Source: a bacterium (GTDB lineage Bacteria; Patescibacteriota; Patescibacteriia; UBA2591; JAGGZP01). Taken from it: a DNA stretch of 8,614 bases. Each line of letters begins with the position of its first letter. Within the stretch, counting starts at the first letter, position 1. A program made the position numbers and the translations under genes. This document shows positions 1 through 5,888 of the stretch, piece by piece. The stretch covers positions 1 through 8,614 of the forward strand of contig JAGGZP010000051.1 of NCBI GenBank assembly GCA_021161965.1. Direction: 5' to 3'. The notes under the pieces were generated by a model. The model saw only the letters and a list, made by a program, of their open reading frames with translations. It was not told the origin of the DNA and searched no databases.

Positions 1-47
1 TTATTTTAGAACAAGAACTAACTAAAAAATATCAACATCAAAAATAA
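1..47 (+). CDS. Possible C-terminal tail of a plus-strand gene, cut by the left edge
   Basis: One plus-strand frame is open from the left edge to a TAA at 45-47 and reads ILEQELTKKYQHQK. The hydrophilic, Lys/Gln-rich composition looks like an ordinary protein tail. If real, this gene converges on the minus-strand cobO gene, with 21 bases between the two stop codons (48-68). Fourteen codons cannot be assigned to a family, and a chance open stretch of this length is quite possible in AT-rich DNA. No clear hairpin terminator lies between the two ends; the spacer is only T-rich on the plus strand. Confidence 0.35.
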   Translation, partial: ILEQELTKKYQHQK

Positions 48-68
48 ATAATTTTTTCTCTTTTCATA

Positions 69-578
69 TCAATAATCTAGACCTCTTTTTGCTTTGTGTT
101 TTTTGTCGTAATAATGTTTGATTTTATCAATTCGACTAATTTGATCAGCGAGGTTTTTTAATTTTTTGCTAACCTTTCTTCCAGTTAAAATAATATTAAT
201 TTTTTTTCTTTTTTCTAGTAAATTAATTAATTCTGATTCTCTAATTAACTTAAATTCGATAGCGTATAAAATTTCGTCTAAAACTAATAAATCTACTTTT
301 TGTTTAGCAATAATTTTCTTTACTTTTTCAAAATATTCTTTTGTTTTGTCACGATGCGCATTAAAATCAGTTTTTCGCAATAAAAAGAATTTTGGTCCAC
401 ATAATTTTATTTTCACATTGCATTTTCTAAGAAATTTATACTCCCCTGTTTTTCTCCCTTTCATAAACTGAAAAATAGCGACCTTAAATTTCTGACCAAG
501 CGCTCTAATTGCTCGACCAAGTGCCGCTGAAGTTTTACCCTCTCCTTTTCCATAGTAAATAATTACTTTTCCTTTCAT
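69..578 (-). CDS. cobO: Cob(I)yrinic acid a,c-diamide / corrinoid adenosyltransferase (CobO/BtuR family)
   Basis: CobO-type enzymes transfer the 5'-deoxyadenosyl group of ATP to Co(I) of a corrinoid in the cytoplasm, giving the adenosylcobalamin form. Seen in the 169-residue product: a P-loop at about residues 9-17 (YGKGEGKTS), the family stretch FQFMKG at 36-41, a Walker B-like VLDE at 99-102, TGR at 132-134, and a C-terminal IKHYYD...KAKRGLDY that matches the usual KAQ.GIEY-like ending. Length is normal for the family. I chose the ATG at 578 over a GTG at 587: the ATG gives an ATGA overlap with the nrdJ stop and begins directly at the conserved MKGKVIIYYG. The middle of the P-loop has Glu where many relatives have Lys (GNGKGKTT), which is conservative for the fold. 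No other corrinoid gene is visible, so salvage rather than synthesis is likely (inference). Confidence 0.9.
   Translation of the reverse strand: MKGKVIIYYGKGEGKTSAALGRAIRALGQKFKVAIFQFMKGRKTGEYKFLRKCNVKIKLCGPKFFLLRKTDFNAHRDKTKEYFEKVKKIIAKQKVDLLVLDEILYAIEFKLIRESELINLLEKRKKINIILTGRKVSKKLKNLADQISRIDKIKHYYDKKHKAKRGLDY
575..578 (-). promoter_or_regulatory. ATGA stop/start overlap coupling nrdJ to cobO
   Basis: On the minus strand the nrdJ stop TGA (577-575) and the cobO start ATG (578-576) share bases as ATGA. No Shine-Dalgarno-like sequence precedes the cobO ATG, so translation of cobO probably depends on ribosomes finishing nrdJ. The nrdJ frame hits another stop (TAA) four codons after the TGA, so readthrough would not create a fusion. 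Confidence 0.7.
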
Positions 579-2278
579 ATCTTGCACTTACAAGTATTTA
601 AAATTTGTTTTTTTCTACTTTGGTCTCGGTAAACAGTTAAACCTTTCACTTTTAACTTATGCGCAAACAGAATAATTTTTTTAATATCACTTACTTTTGC
701 ATTTTTTGGTAAATTTATAGTTTTTGCCACAGCATTATCAGTATACTTTTGAAAAGCTGCCTGAATCCGAATATGCCATTCGGGCAAAATATCATGGGCC
801 GAAACAAAAACATTTTTTATATTTTTCGGAATCTCTTTTATTCCTCTAATTGTTCCTCTGGCAAAAATTTTATTAAAAATTCGTCTCGAATAAAAACCTT
901 TTCTTTTAGCTATTTCTTTAAAATATGGATTAACAAAAGAAAGTAATACACCTTCGTTAATGTATTTTGTAAATATTGGTGCGTAAATTGGTTCAATACT
1001 TGCTGAACAATTAGCAATTATCGATAAAGTACCTGTTGGAGCAATTGTTGTTAAAGTTGCATTTCTTAATTTCACTTTTTTATAGTAAATACTTTTCTTC
1101 CAGTTTGGAAATACTCCTCTTTTTTTAGCTAATTCTTTAGAGGTTTTGTGTGCTTCTTCTTGAATAAACTTCATTATTTTTTTGGCCAATTTTTCTGCTT
1201 TTTCCGAATTATAAGGAATACCAAGAGTAATTAGTAAATCAGCAAAACCCATTACCCCTAAACCAATTTTCCGATTTGCTTTAACTAATTTTTCTATGCT
1301 TTTTAAAGGATAAATATTGACATCAATTACATTATCTAAAAAGTGGACAGCTATTTTGATAATTCTTTTTAATTTTTGCCAATTAATTTTTTTATTTTCA
1401 ACAAATTTCGTTAAATTGATTGACCCTAAATTACAGCTTTCGTTTGGTAAGAGCGGCTGCTCACCACAGGGATTTGTTGCTTCTATTTTTCCCAATTTTG
1501 GCGTTGGATTATGTCGATTAATTTCGTCAATAAAAATTATACCGGGCTCGCCATTTAACCAAGCCATTTTGCATATTAAATTAAAAACTTTTCTTGCACT
1601 AATTTTATCGACAATTTTTCTTGTTCTTGGATCAATCAAGTTATATTTTGTATTTTTTCTTACTGCATTAATAAACTTATCTGTTAAAGCAACAGAGATG
1701 TTGAAATTACTAAAATCCCCTTCTTTCTTTTTACAAGTAATAAATTTTAAAATATCCGGATGATCAACTCTTAAAATGCCCATATTTGCTCCTCGACGAA
1801 CACCACCCTCTTTAATTGCCCCAGTTGCTGTATCAAAAACTTTCATAAAAGAGACAGGACCCGAAGCAATTCCTAGTGTTGCTTTAACTAAACTTCCTTC
1901 CGGTCTCAAGCGACTAAAAGAAAAACCAGTTCCTCCACCAGTTTTCTGAATAATTGCCATCTCTTTAACTGCTTCAAAAATTCCTTCGATTGAATCAGGA
2001 ATTGGTAAAACAAAACAGGCAGCAAGCTGCCCTAATTCTCGTCCCGCATTTCTTAAGGTCGGTGCATTTGGCAAAAACTCCAAATTTGTCATTACTTGAT
2101 AAAATTCTTTTGCTATTTTTTTAATATTAGATTTCTTGTCATATTTCCTGTCAGCATTAGCGATCACTTGAGCAACTCTTTTAAACATAGCCTCGGGTGT
2201 TTCAACAATCCGGCCATTTTTATCTTTTTTCAAAAATCTCTTTTTTAAAATAAATTTTGCATTTTTTGATAACTGCAT
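575..2278 (-). CDS. nrdJ: Adenosylcobalamin-dependent (class II) ribonucleoside-diphosphate reductase, compact form
   Basis: This enzyme reduces ribonucleotides to deoxyribonucleotides for DNA synthesis using a thiyl radical generated from adenosylcobalamin, without oxygen. Seen in 567 residues: FLPNAPTLRNAG at 68-79; AACFVLP with C88, the first redox cysteine; GGGTGFSFSRLRP at 114-126; NPCGE at 269-273 with N269, radical C271 and E273; C282 in the following CNLGSINL as second redox cysteine; APTGTLSIIANCS at 413-425; and the closing block GLTVYRDQSR at 546-555. The spacing C271-C282 matches class II and class I enzymes. The protein is short: there is no N-terminal ATP-cone and no zinc-ribbon tail. 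It ends in C563-K-C565, a plausible thiol relay pair to thioredoxin. The ATG at 2278 gives a normal N terminus and lies 24 bases after iorB. A class II rather than class I assignment rests on the sequence style and the adjacent cobO. Confidence 0.93.
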   Translation of the reverse strand: MQLSKNAKFILKKRFLKKDKNGRIVETPEAMFKRVAQVIANADRKYDKKSNIKKIAKEFYQVMTNLEFLPNAPTLRNAGRELGQLAACFVLPIPDSIEGIFEAVKEMAIIQKTGGGTGFSFSRLRPEGSLVKATLGIASGPVSFMKVFDTATGAIKEGGVRRGANMGILRVDHPDILKFITCKKKEGDFSNFNISVALTDKFINAVRKNTKYNLIDPRTRKIVDKISARKVFNLICKMAWLNGEPGIIFIDEINRHNPTPKLGKIEATNPCGEQPLLPNESCNLGSINLTKFVENKKINWQKLKRIIKIAVHFLDNVIDVNIYPLKSIEKLVKANRKIGLGVMGFADLLITLGIPYNSEKAEKLAKKIMKFIQEEAHKTSKELAKKRGVFPNWKKSIYYKKVKLRNATLTTIAPTGTLSIIANCSASIEPIYAPIFTKYINEGVLLSFVNPYFKEIAKRKGFYSRRIFNKIFARGTIRGIKEIPKNIKNVFVSAHDILPEWHIRIQAAFQKYTDNAVAKTINLPKNAKVSDIKKIILFAHKLKVKGLTVYRDQSRKKQILNTCKCKI

Positions 2279-2302
2279 TTACAATATCTAAATAATTATT
2301 TC

Positions 2303-2905
2303 TTATTTATTTTTAGCTGTTAATTTTGCTATTTGAAAAACTTTTAAATTATCTTCCCAAAAAATTTTTCTAAATTTTTCTTTCATTGCTTGTAGTATAA
2401 ATTTTTCTCTAATTGGTAAAAGTTTTTTTTCAACAGCGTAAGAGGTCATAAATGTATTAATCATTGCTGTATCTTTAATAACTTTTTTGATAATTTTACT
2501 AGCCGAAATCAGTTCTGTTTTCAATCCAAAGCTTTTTATATCTTTAATTATTTTCTGAGAATCTATACCTTTCTGTTCAAATAAATATGGATTATAAAAT
2601 TCTGAATTAGCTAAAATTATTGTTTTATTTTTGTCAGCATAATAACAAGCATGTAAAGTTTCTAATATTTCCAAGCCAATAATTAAGTCGGCATTACCTT
2701 GTCGGATTAATGGCGAATAAACTTTTTTTCCAAATCTAACCTGACAAATCAAAGAACCCCCCCTTTGAGCTAAACCATGTAATTCTGCTTGTTTAACATC
2801 ATAACCAGCAAACATTGCCGCATAAGCGATTATTTTTGCCATTGTTAGAACTCCTTGGCCTCCATATCCGGCAATAATGAGATTAAATGTATTTTTATTA
2901 CTCAT
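2303..2905 (-). CDS. iorB: Indolepyruvate/2-oxoacid:ferredoxin oxidoreductase, beta (gamma-domain) subunit
   Basis: IorB is the small subunit of a thiamine-diphosphate enzyme that oxidatively decarboxylates aryl- or other 2-oxoacids with CoA, reducing ferredoxin. Seen in 200 residues: the glycine-rich AGYGGQGVLT at 12-21, typical of the pyruvate/ketoacid oxidoreductase gamma domain; the signature KQAELHGLAQRGGS at 38-51; and NADLIIGLE at 71-79. No cysteine cluster motif is present, as expected for this subunit. The start ATG at 2905 follows the iorA stop by one base, so the two subunits are almost certainly made from one message. The nearest purine-rich run (AGG) is about 13 bases before the ATG, too far for a good ribosome site, so coupling to iorA is likely. 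Substrate preference (indolepyruvate, phenylpyruvate or another 2-oxoacid) cannot be read from the sequence. Confidence 0.9.
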   Translation of the reverse strand: MSNKNTFNLIIAGYGGQGVLTMAKIIAYAAMFAGYDVKQAELHGLAQRGGSLICQVRFGKKVYSPLIRQGNADLIIGLEILETLHACYYADKNKTIILANSEFYNPYLFEQKGIDSQKIIKDIKSFGLKTELISASKIIKKVIKDTAMINTFMTSYAVEKKLLPIREKFILQAMKEKFRKIFWEDNLKVFQIAKLTAKNK

Positions 2906-2906
2906 A

Positions 2907-4745
2907 TTATTTTTTTAACCTAATATTTTTAGGAAATATTTGGCGACAAACACCACAGCCCCAACAAACATTTTCATCAATATAATATTTTCCTTTATGT
3001 TTTCTAATTGCTGGACAACCAAAATCTTTTAAAATCTCTAAATTTGGTGACTGCCTGAATATCTCAAATTTTGGTGTTCGCACACCAATACGAGCTAATT
3101 TTCTCACAGTTAATAACCGACATTCTCCTTTAGCAACAACTACTGAAATACCTTTTTTCTGATAAGCCTTTTTAACTTTTACAATTGATTCATTAATATT
3201 ATAAACATTAATTACTTCAACTGAATCAACACCGCAAGATTGGACAACCTCTTCGATTTTTAATGCTTTTGTTTTTTCTCCTAAACCAGTAATTCCTGTT
3301 CCAGGATGCGGTTGATGTCCAGTCATCGCTGTTATACGGTTATCTAAAATAATTATTAAAACATCAGATTTATTAAAAACTGTGTTAATCAATGCTGGGA
3401 TTCCGGCATGAAAGAATGTTGAGTCACCAATAAAAATGACTGGTTTCTTCCCGGTTGATTTGGAAACACCATGAGAAAGACCAACACTCGCGCCCATTGC
3501 TACAATATAGTCGGCCATTTTATAAGGCGGTAAAGCACCTAATAAATAACACCCGATATCACCAGCAAAAATTTTATTTTTCCCCAATGCCTTTTTAACT
3601 ATCCAAAATGTTGCCCGATGAGGACAACCAGGACAAAGATTTGGTAATCTCTTTTCTATTTTTTGTAGCTTGAAATATTTTTGATTGTTGACTAAATTTT
3701 TCGGCAGGGATTTATTCAAAATTTTAGATAATGCTACTAAAACGTATTCTGGTCTCATTTCACCAATTTGCGGCAATAAATCCTTACCATAAATTTTTAA
3801 TTTCGGATTAACATTTTTGGCAATTTGTCTAATTTCGTATTCTATAATTGCGTCAGTTTCTTCAACAATCAAAACTTTTTCTAAATTTTTAATAAACTTT
3901 TTGGTAATATCCTTTGGGAAAGGATAGCTAAAGCCAATTTTTAAAATTGGTAAATTGATACCAATTTCGTTAATTGCTTCTTTAGCATAATAATAAGATA
4001 CACCTGAAGCAATGATACCAACTTTATTAGAATTATCTTTAAATATTTTATTTAATTTTGTTTTTAACAACTCACTTTTTTCTATTTCTTTAATTTTACT
4101 TAGAAGATTTTTGTGTCTTTCAATTGTTGGTAATGAGCCAGTAGCAGAGAGATTTTTTGTTTTATAAAAATTACCCTTTTTCTTTGTCGGAAAAATTTTC
4201 CCATATTTAACTAAACTTCGTGTATGACAAACACGGGTTGTTAATCTGATAAGAACAGGAATTTTATATTTTTTTGTCAATTTAAAAGCATATTTTGTCA
4301 TCTCTTTTGCTTCTTGACTATCCGATGGCTCTAGTGTTGGTAAGTGTCCTAAACGAGAAATCCAACGGCTATCTTGTTCTGTTTGTATCGAACTCCAAGA
4401 ACCCGGATCATCAGCAACAACAACTACTAACGGACATTCTAAATAAATGAGAGGCAATAAACTATCCAAAGCAACATTTAAGCCATAATGTTTTAAAGAA
4501 ACCATTGCTGGTAAACCAGAAAAAGCCGCTCCAGCTGCTGTTTCTAAAGCAACTTTCTCATTTGTACTAAATTCAAAATAGATACCAAGTTTTTTGGCTA
4601 TTTTTGCTAAAACATTACCAACTTCTGAGGCTGGTGTTCCCGGATATGTTGTTGCAAAACTAAGACCAACTTCCAACGCACCTCTAACTATTGCTTCGTT
4701 TCCTAAAAGTAATTCTTTTTTAGTATTTTTTAATACTGGATCCAT
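2907..4745 (-). CDS. iorA: Indolepyruvate/2-oxoacid:ferredoxin oxidoreductase, alpha subunit, with only one intact [4Fe-4S] cluster
   Basis: IorA carries the thiamine diphosphate site and passes electrons to ferredoxin. Seen in 612 residues: N-terminal pyrimidine-binding domain with TTYPGTPASE (32-41) and STNEKVALE (60-68; E63 is the likely cofactor-activating Glu); a central domain near 240-340; CPGCPHR (371-377); GDIGCYLLG (395-403); and the thiamine-diphosphate/metal motif GDSTFF...N at 440-469. The C-terminal ferredoxin domain is odd. In the family it normally has two CxxCxxCxxxCP motifs. Here the first keeps only C577 (in GCPAI), with Ser/Leu/Leu at the other three places, and the second has C594, C597 and C600 but F604 in place of the last Cys. 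Family length is normal or slightly short. The ATG at 4745 directly precedes a conserved N terminus, and an in-frame stop lies eight codons upstream. Confidence 0.93.
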   Translation of the reverse strand: MDPVLKNTKKELLLGNEAIVRGALEVGLSFATTYPGTPASEVGNVLAKIAKKLGIYFEFSTNEKVALETAAGAAFSGLPAMVSLKHYGLNVALDSLLPLIYLECPLVVVVADDPGSWSSIQTEQDSRWISRLGHLPTLEPSDSQEAKEMTKYAFKLTKKYKIPVLIRLTTRVCHTRSLVKYGKIFPTKKKGNFYKTKNLSATGSLPTIERHKNLLSKIKEIEKSELLKTKLNKIFKDNSNKVGIIASGVSYYYAKEAINEIGINLPILKIGFSYPFPKDITKKFIKNLEKVLIVEETDAIIEYEIRQIAKNVNPKLKIYGKDLLPQIGEMRPEYVLVALSKILNKSLPKNLVNNQKYFKLQKIEKRLPNLCPGCPHRATFWIVKKALGKNKIFAGDIGCYLLGALPPYKMADYIVAMGASVGLSHGVSKSTGKKPVIFIGDSTFFHAGIPALINTVFNKSDVLIIILDNRITAMTGHQPHPGTGITGLGEKTKALKIEEVVQSCGVDSVEVINVYNINESIVKVKKAYQKKGISVVVAKGECRLLTVRKLARIGVRTPKFEIFRQSPNLEILKDFGCPAIRKHKGKYYIDENVCWGCGVCRQIFPKNIRLKK

Positions 4746-4747
4746 AG

Positions 4748-4779
4748 GTTTTAGCTTTTTAGCTTCTTAGCTTTTTAGT
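4748..4779. repeat. Four tandem 8-bp units just upstream of the iorA start
   Basis: Four consecutive 8-bp units read on the plus strand GTTTTAGC, TTTTTAGC, TTCTTAGC and TTTTTAGT, followed by a decayed fifth. On the coding strand this is a run of GCTAAAAA-like units ending two bases before the iorA ATG, so it forms the message leader. No Shine-Dalgarno-like sequence is present within it. It could arise by polymerase slippage, and unit number may vary between strains (inference). Confidence 0.75.
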
Positions 4780-4807
4780 TTTAAGATGATAGTTAATTCA
4801 CGTTCTC

Positions 4808-4912
4808 ATCGGTATTTATCCGTATAAGCAAACATCCGCGTTTATCCGCGTTCGATATCCGCCTGTCTGCCGGTAGACAAGCGTTGATCCGCGTTTTATC
4901 CGTATTTATCTG
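4808..4912. repeat. Degenerate ATCCGCG/ATCCGTA repeat array
   Basis: Six exact ATCCG words begin at 4818, 4834, 4844, 4857, 4887 and 4898, with variants ATCGG at 4808 and ATCTG at 4908. Several are followed by CG or TA and a short T run, so the full unit resembles ATCCGCGTTT. Spacing is 10, 16, 10, 13, 30, 11 and 10 bases; the 30-base gap contains a palindrome. The block is richer in G+C than its surroundings. It occupies most of the 171-base gap between the ferredoxin stop and the iorA start and holds no credible open frame. I infer a dispersed intergenic repeat family; a multi-site protein-binding region is an alternative. Confidence 0.7.
4860..4883. repeat. 24-bp near-perfect palindrome inside the ATCCGCG array
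   Basis: CGCCTGTCTGCC at 4860-4871 is followed directly by GGTAGACAAGCG at 4872-4883. The two arms match at 10 of 12 positions as an inverted repeat centred on CCGG. It sits in the one wide gap of the ATCCGCG array, as if inserted there. No T run follows on either strand, so a Rho-independent terminator is not supported. Confidence 0.65.
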
Positions 4913-4916
4913 TATT

Positions 4917-5132
4917 TTATTCTGTGGAATTCTCTGTCGCCGGCTCAACACGAATTGCTTGAACCGGACAACTTTCCTCGGCTGTTTTGTTACAGCCGAG
5001 TTTTTCTAATTCAATCTTTTTTGGTTTTGCTTTATTATCGTCCCCTATTTCCCAATTTTCCGGACAAACAGCTGCACAAGTACCACAACCAATACATTTT
5101 TCTTTATCAAATTTAATAATAAATCTTGCCAT
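4917..5132 (-). CDS. Single-cluster [4Fe-4S] ferredoxin
   Basis: A small cytoplasmic electron carrier of 71 residues. Cluster ligands are C13, C16, C19 and C55: CIGCGTC at 13-19 and SCPVQAI at 54-60. Two more cysteines, C23 (in AVCPENW) and C47, sit where Pyrococcus furiosus ferredoxin has its disulfide pair (C21/C48); here the second one is eight residues before the last ligand, as in that protein. The sequence between them is acidic (EIGDDNKAKP), also typical. I chose the ATG at 5132 because it yields the standard MARFIIKFDKEKC start and lies 16 bases after the upstream gene; a longer frame from 5198 would overlap that gene by about 50 bases and add a Lys-rich, non-conserved stretch. The next gene transcribed is iorA, whose enzyme reduces ferredoxin, so this is its likely partner (inference). 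Confidence 0.9.
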   Translation of the reverse strand: MARFIIKFDKEKCIGCGTCAAVCPENWEIGDDNKAKPKKIELEKLGCNKTAEESCPVQAIRVEPATENSTE

Positions 5133-5148
5133 AAATTTAATTAAAATT

Positions 5149-5421
5149 TTATGCCTCAATATCTCTTTCCTCTTTTTCAGGTTCGTTTTCGTCTTCATCT
5201 TCTCCTTTTATCTCGTCAATTTTTTCTTGAATATTCTCTTTAATTTCTTCAATTTTTTCTTTTGCCTCTTCGGCCTTTTCTTTTAAATCTTTGACCTTTT
5301 CTTTAATATCTTTGCGGAGTTCTTTACCTTTTTTGGGAGCAAAAAGTACTCCTAAAATTGCTCCGAGAACTACCCCGCGAATAAACCTTTTTAAACCAGA
5401 AAAAATACTTCTTTTTGTCAT
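5149..5421 (-). CDS. YtxH-like small membrane/coiled-coil protein
   Basis: A 90-residue protein with three parts. Residues 1-15 are basic. Residues about 16-28 form a short glycine-rich hydrophobic stretch followed by APKKGKELR (VVLGAILGVLFAPKKGKELR), the hallmark of the YtxH family. Residues 31-72 are a Lys/Glu-rich amphipathic helix likely to form a coiled coil, and the last 18 are strongly acidic. YtxH proteins are small, often stress-associated, membrane-linked proteins of unknown biochemical role. The gene starts 17 bases after the HIT gene and ends 16 bases before the ferredoxin start, so the three are probably co-transcribed, but nothing suggests a shared function. An AAGAAG lies only one base before the ATG, too close to be a normal ribosome site. 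Confidence 0.8.
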   Translation of the reverse strand: MTKRSIFSGLKRFIRGVVLGAILGVLFAPKKGKELRKDIKEKVKDLKEKAEEAKEKIEEIKENIQEKIDEIKGEDEDENEPEKEERDIEA

Positions 5422-5438
5422 ACTTCTTTATTAATAAA

Positions 5439-5780
5439 TTAGATTGGCCAATTTTTTAACTTCTGGCCACCAATTAAATGTAAATGGATATGTTTAATAA
5501 CTTGCCCTCCATCTTTACCACAATTAAACAATAATTTGTAACCAGTTTTATTAATACCAAATTTTTCTGCCAAAATCTTTGCCTGCCAAATCATTTTACC
5601 GATTAACATTATATCACTAGATTTCAATTTAGCAACAGATTCAATATGTTTTTTAGGAATAATCAAAATATGGACTTTTGCCACTGGATGAATATCTTTA
5701 AAAGCAACGATCTCTTTGTCCTCATAAACGATATCTGTAGGAATTTCTTTATTAATTATTCGACAAAAAATACACGCCAT
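5439..5780 (-). CDS. HIT-family (HINT/PKCI-like) nucleotide hydrolase
   Basis: HIT proteins hydrolyse nucleoside phosphoramidates or similar AMP-linked compounds, forming a transient nucleotidyl-histidine. Seen in 113 residues: CIFCRI at 3-8, whose C3 and C6 are likely zinc ligands with H45 and a histidine near the active site; DIHPVAKVHILIIPKKH at 29-45; the conserved N86 in FNCGKDGGQ; and the triad HIHLHLIGG with H97, H99 and H101, where the middle or last His carries the nucleotide. Length is normal for the HINT branch. The ATG at 5780 begins right at the conserved CIFC. The gene is separated from the glycosyltransferase upstream by 108 bases containing a hairpin and a possible promoter, so it may head its own transcript. 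HIT genes are widespread housekeeping genes and give no pathway clue here. Confidence 0.93.
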   Translation of the reverse strand: MACIFCRIINKEIPTDIVYEDKEIVAFKDIHPVAKVHILIIPKKHIESVAKLKSSDIMLIGKMIWQAKILAEKFGINKTGYKLLFNCGKDGGQVIKHIHLHLIGGQKLKNWPI

Positions 5781-5788
5781 AAATTTAC

Positions 5789-5815
5789 TTTATAAATAAT
5801 TTATAAACAAATCAA
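5789..5815 (-). promoter_or_regulatory. Weak candidate promoter for the HIT gene
   Basis: On the minus strand TTGATT (5815-5810) and TATAAA (5794-5789) are separated by 15 bases, shorter than the preferred 17. If used, transcription would begin only a few bases before the ATG at 5780, giving an almost leaderless message. AT-rich DNA throws up such matches often, so this is tentative. Confidence 0.2.
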
Positions 5816-5865
5816 GATGTCTATTTACCGGTAAGCTGACTTCCTTGCTGGTAAACAGGTATTTT
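5814..5865. repeat. Long imperfect inverted repeat (hairpin) in the gap before the HIT gene
   Basis: TTTACCGGTAAG at 5824-5835 pairs with CTTGCTGGTAAA at 5844-5855 across an 8-base loop: ten Watson-Crick pairs plus two G-T wobbles. Pairing continues outward to 5814/5865 with one A/C mismatch and a few wobbles. The wobbles favour folding of plus-strand RNA; in the minus-strand message of the flanking genes they become C/A mismatches. The plus strand also has a T run just after it (5862-5868), as a plus-direction terminator would, but no plus-strand gene precedes it. The rest of the gap, 5866-5888 and 5781-5813, is plain AT-rich DNA. I infer a dispersed palindromic repeat or a weak end-of-message structure for the glycosyltransferase transcript. 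Confidence 0.6.
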
Positions 5866-5888
5866 TTTATGTTTTTTATATTTTATTT

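Noticed and set aside
166..471. Plus-strand open frame of about 100 codons
   Set aside because: It lies wholly opposite cobO, has no family-like motif, and its hydrophobic, Phe/Leu/Ser-rich make-up is what the complement of a Lys-rich AT-rich gene produces.
575..590. TGA read as glycine, fusing NrdJ to further coding sequence
   Set aside because: The nrdJ frame meets TAA within four codons, cobO is in another frame, and no gene here contains internal TGA codons.
749..946. Plus-strand open frame of 65 codons
   Set aside because: Lies within nrdJ on the opposite strand; Asn/Ser/Phe-rich translation with no supporting start context.
1317..1763. Plus-strand open frame of 148 codons
   Set aside because: Opposite the conserved core of nrdJ, including the NPCGE site; low-complexity hydrophobic translation and no recognisable domain. 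It is a shadow frame.
4780..4835. Sigma-70 promoter for iorA using TATCAT as -10
   Set aside because: TATCAT is present on the minus strand, but the sequence 17 bases upstream (TACCGA) does not resemble TTGACA.
4808..4912. CRISPR array
   Set aside because: Repeat words are 5-10 bases, spacing varies from 10 to 30, and there are no uniform spacers or cas genes.
4860..4912. Insertion sequence remnant with terminal repeats
   Set aside because: No transposase fragment, no target-site duplication and only one palindrome; a small dispersed repeat explains it more simply.
4987..5286. Plus-strand open frame of 99 codons with a very hydrophobic end
   Set aside because: It spans the complement of the ferredoxin and YtxH genes; the Phe/Leu-rich end is simply the reverse of the Lys/Glu coiled coil.
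5814..5868. Rho-independent terminator
   Set aside because: The T run follows the hairpin only on the plus strand, while all flanking genes are on the minus strand, where no U tract follows and the wobble pairs become mismatches.
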